Source: Draconibacterium orientale (GTDB taxonomy: Bacteria; Bacteroidota; Bacteroidia; Bacteroidales; Prolixibacteraceae). From it: 64,000 nucleotides of DNA. The notes below the pieces were generated by a model. It had not been told where the DNA came from, made no database searches, and was given only the letters and a program-made list of their open reading frames with translations. Both the position numbers and the translations under genes were made by a program. Location: positions 2,232,001 to 2,296,000 of the forward strand of contig NZ_CP007451.1 in NCBI RefSeq assembly GCF_000626635.1. The letters are read 5' to 3'. Below are positions 8,694 through 16,729 of the stretch, piece by piece; the first letter of the stretch is position 1; every line of letters starts with the position of its first letter.

Positions 8694-9395
8694 ATGAAGC
8701 TTCTCGAGCAAAGTATTTCCGATGTATTGGGCCTGTTTTTCCCCGAGTTGTGTGTAACCTGCGGGAAACGTCTGGTAACGCAGGAAAAATTCGTTTGTTT
8801 TAATTGCTGGCACGATCTGCCGGTAACCAATTTTCATTTAAAACACGACAATAAAGTGGCTCAGTTATTTTGGGGGCGGGTTGATATTTCAGCAGCCACA
8901 GCTTTTTTTGGTTTTAGAAAAGGGAGCAAATACCAGCAACTTATTCACTATGTAAAATACAAAGGATTAAAAGAGCTGGGTAAGGAAACCGGGAAAAAAT
9001 TCGGATTGCAATTGTTGGAATCACCACTTTTTGCTGAAATTGATGTTTTAATGCCGGTACCGCTGCATCCGAAAAAGGAAAAGAAGCGCGGTTTTAACCA
9101 AAGCGATTGGATAGCTCGTGGAATTGCCGAAGTTTTAAAAAAGCCGGTTGACACCCAAACGCTGCACCGGAAGGAATACACCGCTACCCAAACAAAACGA
9201 AACCGTTACGAACGCTGGCAAAACGTTGAAACTGTTTTTGGATTGAATGATCCGAAGGCGGTTGAAAACAAACATGTTTTACTTATTGACGATGTGGTAA
9301 CCACCGGCGCCACGCTGGAAGCCTGTGCGATTCATTTGTTAAATCAGCCCGGAACAAAAGTAAGTATCGCCACGCTGGCTTATGCCGATATTTAA
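8694..9395 (+). CDS. ComF-family phosphoribosyltransferase-like protein
   Basis: A 233-residue ComF-type protein. A four-Cys zinc ribbon (C20, C23, C35, C38 in CVTCGK and CFNCW) is followed by a type I phosphoribosyltransferase fold whose PRPP loop reads VLLIDDVVTTGATLEA, near residues 195-210. MPVPLHPKKEKKRGFNQS is the family's second conserved block. ComF is needed for DNA uptake in naturally competent bacteria, acting in the cytoplasm; in Bacteroidota its role is less well defined. Length is normal and the gene appears monocistronic. Confidence 0.92.
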   Translation: MKLLEQSISDVLGLFFPELCVTCGKRLVTQEKFVCFNCWHDLPVTNFHLKHDNKVAQLFWGRVDISAATAFFGFRKGSKYQQLIHYVKYKGLKELGKETGKKFGLQLLESPLFAEIDVLMPVPLHPKKEKKRGFNQSDWIARGIAEVLKKPVDTQTLHRKEYTATQTKRNRYERWQNVETVFGLNDPKAVENKHVLLIDDVVTTGATLEACAIHLLNQPGTKVSIATLAYADI

Positions 9396-9520
9396 TGGTC
9401 GGTTTTATTCCTTTTAAGATGTAATCAATACGCGAAAAGCCTTTTAAACAATGTTTCCCTGCAATCTGTTAAAGCAACAGAATGTCTGCATTTTATTATC
9501 ATTAAATTAAATAGATTACT

Positions 9521-10567
9521 ATGAAAATTACAAAATTGTTTTTGCTTGCCCTTGTGGTAATGGGCTTTATGGCGTGTAACCAGAAGCCTGCAACCACCGA
9601 AGATGCTAACGTTAAGTATTACCGACAGCTGTTATTTAGCGAAACACCATGGGATTTGGAGCGTGGCTCGCATGAAATTTCGGCCAAAGAAGCTGAAAAA
9701 GTGAATAACTACAAATTTACCTGGAACGATGATGGCACACTGGCATCGGTAGAATACAACCGTAATGGTGTGTTGTTGGGCTATTCAAACCTGCGGGCAG
9801 CAAAAATTACCTATACTTACGATGGGAACAAACAGATTAAACATTCCTTTAACGAAAAAGGTGAGCCCGTTGAAGACGGAGGTGCTTTTGCGCAGGAATA
9901 TACGCTCGATGATTCGGGAATGCGCGTAGCAATGCGTTTCCTCGATAAAGAGGGAAATCCGGCAGAGAACCGCAATAACATATATAATTATGTGTGGTCG
10001 AAACTGGATGATGGAATGATTCGCGAATTGCGTTACAATCTGGCCGGGGAAGAAACCATAATGAACCCGTTTTGTCCGTTTTACGAGTTGCGTTTTTCGT
10101 ATGATGCAAACGGTTATGTAACCCGAATGGCCAACTACATTGAAGATACCATGTATAACTGCACAGCCGAAAATTGTGGCGATGTTGGCGTGTCGTATTT
10201 CTTATTCGAAAACAACGACAAAGGCGATTTGTTGAGCTTTTCGGTGCACAGCACTACCGGGCAGCTTTCCAATTTGTACTGGGGCTGGGCCAAACGGCAA
10301 AATACCGTGGATGAATATGGTAACGCCATTAAAACAGTTGTTTACGATCAGGACGATGAATTACTTGGCGGAAAAGGAATTCCGGTAACCGAAAATGAAT
10401 ACAACGAATTTGGCGAGCTGGTAAAAAGTATTTCGAAAGATGCCAACGGAAACGTGGTGAATAACCCGAATAACGGTGTGGCCATTGTCGAATACAAATA
10501 CGACGAGCAGGGCCGCAGAGTAGAAACCCTGCGTTACGACAAAGAGATGAATTCTGTTGAAGGTTAG
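9521..10567 (+). CDS. Lipoprotein with RHS/YD-like repeats
   Basis: A 348-residue lipoprotein with lipobox FMAC (Cys 19). The mature part holds repeated strand-turn units with YD-type cores, such as ITYTYDGNKQIKHSF, LRFSYDANGYVTRM and VEYKYDEQGRRVETL. These resemble RHS/YD repeats but are far fewer than in an RHS toxin shell, and there is no C-terminal toxin domain. It therefore looks like a small beta-structured envelope protein of unknown role. The rhodanese lipoprotein follows 19 bases later on the same strand, so the two are probably co-transcribed. Confidence 0.8.
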   Translation: MKITKLFLLALVVMGFMACNQKPATTEDANVKYYRQLLFSETPWDLERGSHEISAKEAEKVNNYKFTWNDDGTLASVEYNRNGVLLGYSNLRAAKITYTYDGNKQIKHSFNEKGEPVEDGGAFAQEYTLDDSGMRVAMRFLDKEGNPAENRNNIYNYVWSKLDDGMIRELRYNLAGEETIMNPFCPFYELRFSYDANGYVTRMANYIEDTMYNCTAENCGDVGVSYFLFENNDKGDLLSFSVHSTTGQLSNLYWGWAKRQNTVDEYGNAIKTVVYDQDDELLGGKGIPVTENEYNEFGELVKSISKDANGNVVNNPNNGVAIVEYKYDEQGRRVETLRYDKEMNSVEG

Positions 10568-10586
10568 AGCTAATACCGATTAATTT

Positions 10587-11630
10587 ATGATCAAGATAAA
10601 ACCGATTTTAAGTTTTCTTACGCTGGCCGCTTTTGTTGTTTTAATTTCCTGCTCGGGTGGGCAGAAAAAGACGGATCAGGCAGAAAGCAGTTTGCAAGAA
10701 ACAAGCCCCAAAGTAGAGGTAAATGCCGAGGCAAAACTACTGCTAAAAACGCTGAATGAAATGGGCGATTACGCCAATAGCCGTAATTTCCCGTCGCTGA
10801 TAAAACCATCGGTAGTTTACGACGAGCTGGATGGAAACATTCATATTATTGATGTACGTAACGAAGATGCGTTTAGCGACGGGCATATAAACGGTGCTGT
10901 TCGTGTTGATTTTAGTGATTTGCCGACGTATCTTACCAACGATATCAAGCCGTTTGAGTACGATAAAATTGTTGTGGTATGTTATTCAGGCCAGATTTCA
11001 AGTTACGCCACTTCCTTATTACGACTGGCAGGTTATGGTAATGTTTACGCCATGCGCTGGGGGATGAGTGGATGGAACAAACATTTTGCTGAGGGGGCGT
11101 GGCTTGCCAACGTTTCTTCTGATTTTCAGGATGAGTTGGAAACGGAAGAGCATGATAAAGCGCCACTTGCAGATTTTCCAAAACTGAATACCGGAAGTAC
11201 CAATGGTGACGAGATTCTGCAACAACGGATCGAAGCGCTTTTTGCAGCCGGGTATCGCGTTGCTTTGGTAAAAGCCGGTGCTGTGTTTGAGAATCCCGAA
11301 AAGTATTATACAATTAACTACGACCGGAAAGATAAGTACGACTCTGGGCATATTCCGGGTGCTGTTCGGTACAAACCCGGCGGAACGCTTGGTATTGTTA
11401 CCGAGATGCAAACGATTCCGGTTGACAAGGAAGTGGTGTTGTATTGCAATACCGGCCACAATTCGGGTTTTGCAACAGCTTACCTGCGTTTGTTTGGTTA
11501 CGATGCCAAAACACTCACTTTTGGAAACAACGCCTTTATGTACGATAAAATGAAAGAAGAGGAAAGTTCGCTTTCGTGGCTGCCGTTTACCGAAGCCGAA
11601 ATTCACGACTATCCGTACGTTCAAAACTAA
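10587..11630 (+). CDS. Lipoprotein with two rhodanese domains
   Basis: A 347-residue lipoprotein with lipobox LISC (Cys 22). Two rhodanese domains follow. The first has IDVRNEDAFSDGHINGAV and active loop VVCYSGQIS (about residue 131); the second has YDSGHIPGAV and LYCNTGHNS (about residue 287). Both keep the catalytic Cys, so tandem sulfurtransferase activity at the envelope is plausible. It is the second gene of a probable two-gene transcript and converges on the minus-strand sulfur operon, whose two rhodanese-fold proteins lack the Cys. Confidence 0.88.
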   Translation: MIKIKPILSFLTLAAFVVLISCSGGQKKTDQAESSLQETSPKVEVNAEAKLLLKTLNEMGDYANSRNFPSLIKPSVVYDELDGNIHIIDVRNEDAFSDGHINGAVRVDFSDLPTYLTNDIKPFEYDKIVVVCYSGQISSYATSLLRLAGYGNVYAMRWGMSGWNKHFAEGAWLANVSSDFQDELETEEHDKAPLADFPKLNTGSTNGDEILQQRIEALFAAGYRVALVKAGAVFENPEKYYTINYDRKDKYDSGHIPGAVRYKPGGTLGIVTEMQTIPVDKEVVLYCNTGHNSGFATAYLRLFGYDAKTLTFGNNAFMYDKMKEEESSLSWLPFTEAEIHDYPYVQN

Positions 11631-11656
11631 ATTGAGGATCTTTCAAAAATAAAATA

Positions 11657-12097
11657 TTATTCCAGCCTGATCGTTGTATCGGGCTGGAATTTATATTTTA
11701 ACTCCTCCGGATTTTCTTCGTCGGAGAGAATATAAAGGCCTTCAAATTCCAGTTGATTCAGAATTACCCAGGCCTTTGAACTGGTGGAAATATCTGCTGA
11801 ATAAAGCAGGATTTTTCCATCAAGCGAACTCAGTTTTTCCTTATTCTCTTTCTGAAGCAGCTGGTTAAAAGGTATCGCAAGGGAATTGGGGAAACGTTGG
11901 TTTTCTGCGTCCAGTTCAACAATTAAGCAGCTGTCTTGCAAACCGTTTAATTCCTGTACCGAAACGGTAACTTCTGATGGCGTTGCCAATGCTTCGCTCA
12001 CATTTCTTTTAAACAGGTTCGGATTAAACGTTCGTACCAAAACCAGTACAAGAAGTAAGAGCAAAACACCCAAAATCCATGTTATATTTTTCTTCAT
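11657..12097 (-). CDS. Membrane-anchored rhodanese-fold protein lacking the catalytic Cys
   Basis: A 146-residue protein with an N-terminal membrane anchor (about residues 7-23, very Leu/Val rich) and a degenerate rhodanese-like domain facing the periplasm. The usual Cys loop is replaced by ILLYSADISTSSKAW, with Ser/Asp and no Cys, so it cannot form a persulfide in the normal way. It may bind rather than transfer sulfur species. It is the last of four tightly spaced genes (12 bases after the previous one) with two YeeE/YedE permeases, which suggests a sulfur-transport accessory role. The fold call is moderate. Confidence 0.72.
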   Translation of the reverse strand: MKKNITWILGVLLLLLVLVLVRTFNPNLFKRNVSEALATPSEVTVSVQELNGLQDSCLIVELDAENQRFPNSLAIPFNQLLQKENKEKLSSLDGKILLYSADISTSSKAWVILNQLEFEGLYILSDEENPEELKYKFQPDTTIRLE

Positions 12098-12109
12098 TTT
12101 GATCTGTTT

Positions 12110-12721
12110 TTATTCGCAACCTCCGTCCAGCTGCGATTCTTCCAATCGTTTTGCTTCGAGGTATTGCAATTTTAAACTGTCGGGCAAGCTATTTATTTGC
12201 GTAAATGTTCTGCGCGCTTTGTAGCGGTTTTCAAACAGCGTGTTTTCGCGTGGTGTAATCCGATCGCCTTCAAACTTGCTCAACATTACCGTAAGGTACC
12301 ATTCATTCATTCCACCTTTCATTACAAACGAATTCGGATAGCCCAGTCCGCTCACAATAGTCCAGGCCATGTTGGCCGTTTCGTCGCCGTTTGCGTAATA
12401 CACATTTCTCACTTTATCCTGATTCAGGGAACCTTCCCAGTTGGGATTGAGCAAATCGCTGAACGGAATATTTATCGACCCCGGAATGTTACTTTCCATA
12501 AACTCTGAGGCGCTTCGTAAATCGATCAATTTAATGGTAGTGTCTTCGTTATTTACAAAACGGGCCACTTCGTCAACGGTATAGTACATGTCGGGATTCG
12601 ACGAAATTTCCAGCAAATCGGTGGGTTTTAGTTGAAAAGATTTAGCCGCATTAAAAGGCAGAAAAGCCAAAATCAATCCAACGCCTGCCAATAGTAATGA
12701 TATTTTTATTCGTGCATTCAT
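12110..12721 (-). CDS. Exported rhodanese-fold protein lacking the catalytic Cys
   Basis: A 203-residue protein with an N-terminal anchor or signal (residues 5-22) and a rhodanese domain: IKLIDLRSASEFMESNIPGSINIP is clear homology, and MKGGMNEWYLTV matches the family's C-terminal block. At the active loop it reads NVYYANGDETANMAW, with no Cys. The only Cys is near the C-terminus (GGCE). It resembles the 11657-12097 protein in losing the catalytic residue. It starts 5 bases after the stop of the upstream YeeE/YedE gene, so the two are co-transcribed and probably co-translated. Confidence 0.8.
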   Translation of the reverse strand: MNARIKISLLLAGVGLILAFLPFNAAKSFQLKPTDLLEISSNPDMYYTVDEVARFVNNEDTTIKLIDLRSASEFMESNIPGSINIPFSDLLNPNWEGSLNQDKVRNVYYANGDETANMAWTIVSGLGYPNSFVMKGGMNEWYLTVMLSKFEGDRITPRENTLFENRYKARRTFTQINSLPDSLKLQYLEAKRLEESQLDGGCE

Positions 12722-12726
12722 GCCGT

Positions 12727-13329
12727 TTAAATTTCAGATGTGATATCGTTTCGTGCGTATTTCTTCTCGGCCAGTTCGGCCAGCCAGAACATCGCAATGG
12801 CAGCGGCTATCAGCAGAAAAGTAAAAACTCCGGGAGAAACTCCCAGCCACTCATCCACACGCACCGGGCCTTTGTAATTTGCTCCGGCCAGTGTCTGGAT
12901 TATTGGATACGATTCGGCAAAAAGAAAAGCACCGCTTAATCCGCCCACAAGAAAAAATAAGGCATCGATTTTCCCGATCGATAGCGCACTGATTCCCGTT
13001 CCCGGACAAAAGCCGCCCATTATAAATCCGGCTCCCATAATAACTCCGCCAACGAGTGTTGCAGTTACATAATAGGGATTTACATACACCAGGTTTAAAT
13101 CGAGCAAGCCAAAATAGCTGAGCAATTGTGAGCCTGCCAGCGCTACGATTGCGGCTGTGAAAAACACTTTTAAAACAGTGGTATCGTAGCCGTAGAACAT
13201 GCCTGCCAGTTTGCGGCTCGATGAAAAACCGGCTTGCTCCAATGCAAAGCCAAAACCTATGCCGATAAAAAATCCGATGCCGAGGTTGAGCCATTCCGGA
13301 AGGTCGTTAAGTAGTGTAATCGGTCCCAT
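12727..13329 (-). CDS. YeeE/YedE-family sulfur-compound permease subunit
   Basis: A 200-residue membrane protein with about five helices. ALEQAGFSSSRKLAGMFYG and GGFCPGTGISALS are hallmarks of the YeeE/YedE (DUF395, sulphur transport) family, in which a buried Cys in each half guides thiosulfate through the channel. Full-length YeeE has both halves in one chain; here each half is a separate gene, and this one carries the GFCPGT motif. It lies directly downstream of the other half gene. The substrate is inferred as thiosulfate or another small sulfur anion. Confidence 0.9.
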   Translation of the reverse strand: MGPITLLNDLPEWLNLGIGFFIGIGFGFALEQAGFSSSRKLAGMFYGYDTTVLKVFFTAAIVALAGSQLLSYFGLLDLNLVYVNPYYVTATLVGGVIMGAGFIMGGFCPGTGISALSIGKIDALFFLVGGLSGAFLFAESYPIIQTLAGANYKGPVRVDEWLGVSPGVFTFLLIAAAIAMFWLAELAEKKYARNDITSEI

Positions 13330-13365
13330 AATTATTGATTTATTGAAGGATTGATGGACTGAGTT

Positions 13366-13875
13366 TTAAATCCAGAGTTTTCTGAAAAACCATGCAAAAA
13401 GGAAGGCCGAGCCAAAAATGCCGAGCATGGTCATAAATCCTGCTACCGAAAGTACTGCCATCCCCGAGAGTGCCGCTCCGCTGGTACATCCGCGAGCCAG
13501 TTGTGCACCGTAAACAAAAAACACACCTCCCAGAAAGGCAAACAACAAGCGTTTCCCGTTCGATATTTTTGGCGATTTTTCAATTTTGAATTTTAAGCGG
13601 CCCGAAATGGCTCCCGATATAAACCCTCCTAACAACATGCCGAGCACCTCAAGTGCCAGCCAGCTTTTTAAGGGATTTTTACCGTCTTCGAAATATTTAC
13701 TGTAGTACGGCGATTCCATTGCGTGTTGATGATCAACTGTTTCAACGGCCGCTACTACGGCGTATTTTAATCCGCCACTGGCTCCCAGTCCGCGCCCCGA
13801 AAAAAACATGGCGCTTAAAAGTACCAGTCCAAGTAGTACGCCCGCCAGGTAAGGGTTCATGTATTTTTTTCTCAT
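13366..13875 (-). CDS. YeeE/YedE-family permease, second half-size subunit
   Basis: A 169-residue membrane protein, first gene of the four-gene sulfur operon. Helices flank a periplasmic loop, and GAQLARGCTSGAALSGMA carries the conserved Cys of the DUF395 repeat. Together with the next gene it would make one complete two-repeat thiosulfate-type channel. Just upstream are two inverted repeats (13892-13905 and 13951-13963) shared with the divergent globin gene, possible operator sites. Confidence 0.88.
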   Translation of the reverse strand: MRKKYMNPYLAGVLLGLVLLSAMFFSGRGLGASGGLKYAVVAAVETVDHQHAMESPYYSKYFEDGKNPLKSWLALEVLGMLLGGFISGAISGRLKFKIEKSPKISNGKRLLFAFLGGVFFVYGAQLARGCTSGAALSGMAVLSVAGFMTMLGIFGSAFLFAWFFRKLWI

Positions 13876-13891
13876 TGTAGTCTTAGGTTTT

Positions 13892-13905
13892 GGTTAAAAT
13901 TAACC
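13892..13905. promoter_or_regulatory. Inverted repeat upstream of the sulfur operon
   Basis: GGTTAAAATTAACC has 6-base arms around a 2-base centre. It lies 17 bases before the first permease ATG, so a bound protein could block transcription or initiation. This is a candidate operator; the cognate regulator is unknown. Confidence 0.35.
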
Positions 13906-13950
13906 GGTACTTCTAAAGACAAATTAAGGGAGATGATTGTTCTATCGTAT

Positions 13951-13963
13951 GAGAATAATTCTC
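13951..13963. promoter_or_regulatory. Inverted repeat between sulfur operon and globin gene
   Basis: GAGAATAATTCTC has 6-base arms around one base. It is centrally placed in the divergent promoter region, so it could control both directions. Confidence 0.35.
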
Positions 13964-14061
13964 GGGTTATGTTTTAAAAATAGTATCTTAATTCGTTTGG
14001 TTTTTTGGACAGTTATTTCAACAACTTTTGGTTTTGGTTGTTTCAACACAAAAAAGCAAAG

Positions 14062-14490
14062 ATGGAATTAGAGATCAGCAAATATTTCAAGGGAGTTCGT
14101 CCGGGTATCACACTTCCTTCGTCCTTAATGATGGAAATTTTGAAAGAGGAGGGAATGCGAAAAATGGTGAGCGACCATTACGATTTGATTGTGCAAAGCC
14201 CGATAAAAGATCTTTTCCCGAAAAATCCGATAGCATTGGAAAAGGCAAAAGAGCACTCGGCCGATTTTTTTATTCAGATTTGCGGAGGCCCCGATTATTT
14301 TAACCAAAACCGCGGAAAACCTCAGCTAAACAGAAGGCACCTGCCGTTTAAAATTACCGCCGAGGCGCGCATTGAGTGGTTAAATTGTTACAAGCAGGTT
14401 TTGAGTAAACTGGATTTGCCCGATGAGGTGCTGAAATCGTTCTGGACCTACCTCGATGATTTTTCGAAGTGGATGGTAAATAGCTATTGA
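14062..14490 (+). CDS. Truncated hemoglobin, group II type
   Basis: A 142-residue globin. DHYDLIVQSPIKDLF gives the B10 Tyr (40). RRHLPFKITAEARIEWLNCY gives the proximal His (93) and the G8 Trp typical of group II truncated hemoglobins. Such proteins bind O2, NO or sulfide in the cytoplasm. The frame is open 19 codons earlier, but that stretch is hydrophobic, Phe-rich and unlike a globin; ATG 14062 follows an A-rich AAAGCAAAG. It is divergent from the sulfur-transport operon with shared inverted repeats, hinting at linked control, perhaps by reactive sulfur or nitrogen species (inference). Confidence 0.88.
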   Translation: MELEISKYFKGVRPGITLPSSLMMEILKEEGMRKMVSDHYDLIVQSPIKDLFPKNPIALEKAKEHSADFFIQICGGPDYFNQNRGKPQLNRRHLPFKITAEARIEWLNCYKQVLSKLDLPDEVLKSFWTYLDDFSKWMVNSY

Positions 14491-15276
14491 AAGGATTAAG
14501 TATTAATGATTAAGTGGTGCCGGGATTTGGTGAATGAGGTGCAAATAAGGAATGTTGAATTTCGAATGAAGACTAACGATTTTAGATTTCAAAAATGGGA
14601 GGAAAGTTTTCAGTTTTCAGTCGCAGTTAACAGTTATCGCGTAAATCTAAACTATTGTGTTCTATGTATCTATGTGGTTCAAAAAAAACATCGTGTCTAG
14701 CGTCTTCGTGTTTAAAAATTTTCTACCACAAAGGTTCACAAAGAAGGCACAAAGTTTCACAAAGACGAAAAGCTCGGAACTCGTTAACTAAATGAATTTC
14801 GATTGTAGAGGAAGAAAGTTTTCAGTTAACAATTTGACAGATGAACAATTTAGCAATAGCAAACAAAATCTAATGATTTCTATGTATCTATGTGGTTCAA
14901 CAAACATCGTGTCTTTGAGTCTTCGTGTTTAAAAATTTTCTACCACAAAAGTTCACAATGATGGCACAAAGTTGCACAAAGACGAAAAGCTCGGAACTCG
15001 TTAACTAAATGAATTTCGATTGTAGAGGAAGAAAGTTTTCAGTTAACAATTTGACAGTTGAACAATTTAGCAATAGCAAACAAAATCTAATGATTTCTAT
15101 GTGTCTATGTGGTTCAAAAAACATCGTGTCTTAGTGTCTATGTGTATGAGGGTTAAATATTTAGCAGTTTGATAGTTTTACAATTTTACAATAGGACAAT
15201 TTAGCAATTTCTCAATCTGCATCGATCTTTTTCAATCTGCATCAATCTCGTTCAATCTGCATCAATCTTTTCAATC
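14491..15276. repeat. Intergenic repeat island with about 218-bp tandem copies
   Basis: No gene is supported here. A unit beginning CTATGTATCTATGTGGTTC starts at 14662, 14880 and, with one change, 15097, so the period is 217-218 bp with two near-complete copies and a partial third. Inside each unit are motifs built on ACCACAAAGGTTCACAAAG, a low-complexity pattern I recall as common between genes in Bacteroidota. At 15213-15271 a 19-20 bp unit starting CAATCTGCATC repeats three times. A 64-codon open frame at 14506-14700 is formed by this filler and is not called. Confidence 0.8.
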
Positions 15277-15885
15277 TCACCGCCCCAGCCGGTAATACAA
15301 CGCCAGCGAAATTACATTGTTAAATAAGCCGTTGTGGAAATAGTAATTGGTTTCGGATTTGTCGCTGCTCGGAAGAACGGATAAAGCGAAACGCAGATCA
15401 ACCGATGCATGTTCCAGGAAATCAAACTGAAAACCTACAAAAGGCTGCAAGTCGAAAGTGTTAAAATCCTGCCGGTCGGGTTCCGGTATTTCGCCATCGC
15501 TGTTCAATTCTTTCGAGTGGATTAAAACTCCCGGCGCAATACCACCGATGATCATACTTCGGTCGTTGGTGCGGAAGGCCATGAAAAGCGGAATGTCGAT
15601 ATACCCCAGGCGCATAATGTATTTGTCAATATCGGGTTGTTTCGGGTCGAATGATCTTCGCGAGCCTTTTTGCGAATATTTTATTTCCATTCCGGCAACA
15701 ATTGCAGGTGCGATATCTGTCTGAACAAAAAGACCGGCTAAAATACCCGCTTTGTGATAGCCTTTCAGGTTATCGCCTTCAACCTGTGTGCCGTTAAATC
15801 CTGCAATTATTCCGGCATCGAAACGCTGGGCAATAACAAAATTTGCAATCAAAAGAAATCCAAAGGCAACAACTATTCGCTTCAT
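15277..15885 (-). CDS. PorT-like outer-membrane beta-barrel protein
   Basis: A 202-residue protein with the signal peptide MKRIVVAFGFLLIANFVIA, then alternating hydrophobic strands, beginning FDAGIIAGFNGTQVEGD and ending in an aromatic C-terminal strand. This is the small 8-strand outer-membrane barrel fold (PorT/OmpW-like) abundant in Bacteroidota. The function is unknown. Its start directly abuts the sirtuin stop codon (15885/15886), so the two minus-strand genes are probably one transcript. Confidence 0.82.
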   Translation of the reverse strand: MKRIVVAFGFLLIANFVIAQRFDAGIIAGFNGTQVEGDNLKGYHKAGILAGLFVQTDIAPAIVAGMEIKYSQKGSRRSFDPKQPDIDKYIMRLGYIDIPLFMAFRTNDRSMIIGGIAPGVLIHSKELNSDGEIPEPDRQDFNTFDLQPFVGFQFDFLEHASVDLRFALSVLPSSDKSETNYYFHNGLFNNVISLALYYRLGR

Positions 15886-16572
15886 TTATTTTAGTTTTTC
15901 CAGTTCCTTTTTTAATAGCTCCACCCCAATTTCCGCTTTTTTTTCGATATAAGTAACATTTTCGTGGTAAACTTCGGGCCGGTTAGGATCGATAACATAA
16001 ATCGGTGTTCCTTTTTGCACATAGTTTACAAGGCTCGCCGCAGGATAAACCGCCAGCGAAGTTCCAATTACCACCAGAATATCAGCTTGCTGTACAATGT
16101 CAATGGCAGTTGGAATTTCGGGTACAGCTTCGCCAAACCAAACAATATGAGGGCGTAACTGGCTTCCTTTTTCGCAGCAATCGCCCAATTTAAGTTCCCA
16201 ATTGTCGAGTTCGTAAATCAAATCTGCATCGATGGTGCTTCGGGCTTTCATCAACTCGCCATGCAAATGCGTAACTTTTGTGCTTCCGGCCCGCTCGTGC
16301 AGGTTGTCAACATTTTGGGTTACTACCTGCACATCAAACCATTTCTCCAGTTCTGCAATTCCGCAGTGCCCGCCGTTGGGTTGTGCCTCGAAAAGTTGCT
16401 GGCGCCGTTCGTTGTAAAACCGCAAAACCAGTTCCGGATTGCGCGCCCACGCTTCAGGAGTGGCAACTTCGGTAACATCATATTGCTCCCAGATTCCACC
16501 CATGTCGCGAAATGTCTTTAAGCCGCTTTCCTGGCTCATGCCGGCTCCCGAAAGAACTACCAATTTCTTCAT
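15886..16572 (-). CDS. SIR2-family NAD-dependent deacylase (sirtuin)
   Basis: A 228-residue sirtuin. It has the NAD-binding block LSGAGMSQESGLKTFRD, the catalytic QNVDNLHERAG and HLHGE, and the late Rossmann block VIGTSLAVYPAA. FYNERR supplies the Y-x-x-R pair of class III (CobB/SIRT5-type) enzymes that prefer succinyl or malonyl lysine. The zinc module is reduced: the first CxxC pair is absent and only DCC remains before RPHIVWFGE. It likely removes acyl groups from cytoplasmic proteins and is co-transcribed with the barrel gene downstream. Confidence 0.92.
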   Translation of the reverse strand: MKKLVVLSGAGMSQESGLKTFRDMGGIWEQYDVTEVATPEAWARNPELVLRFYNERRQQLFEAQPNGGHCGIAELEKWFDVQVVTQNVDNLHERAGSTKVTHLHGELMKARSTIDADLIYELDNWELKLGDCCEKGSQLRPHIVWFGEAVPEIPTAIDIVQQADILVVIGTSLAVYPAASLVNYVQKGTPIYVIDPNRPEVYHENVTYIEKKAEIGVELLKKELEKLK

Positions 16573-16716
16573 TATTAAAATATTCGTTCAATGTTAAATG
16601 TACGATTAATAATAATCGCATTCAAATCGGGGCTCATAATCTGTTGCTTATTTGAAGCGGCTTTTAATTGTGGATATTATTCGGCTTAAAAGGTGTTCGT
16701 TTCAGGCTATTTCTGA

Positions 16717-16724
16717 TATTTTTG
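16717..16724 (+). promoter_or_regulatory. -7 box immediately before dnaG
   Basis: TATTTTTG fits TAnnTTTG exactly and ends 5 bases before ATG 16730. Transcription would start at or within a base or two of the ATG, implying a nearly leaderless mRNA. Confidence 0.45.
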
Positions 16725-16729
16725 TACCG

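Noticed and set aside
14506-14700. A 64-codon open frame after the globin gene
   Set aside because: It is built from the CTATGTATC/CACAAAG filler repeats and shows no protein-like pattern.
14491-15276. CRISPR array
   Set aside because: The repeats are about 218 bases apart with near-identical content between them, and no cas genes are present.
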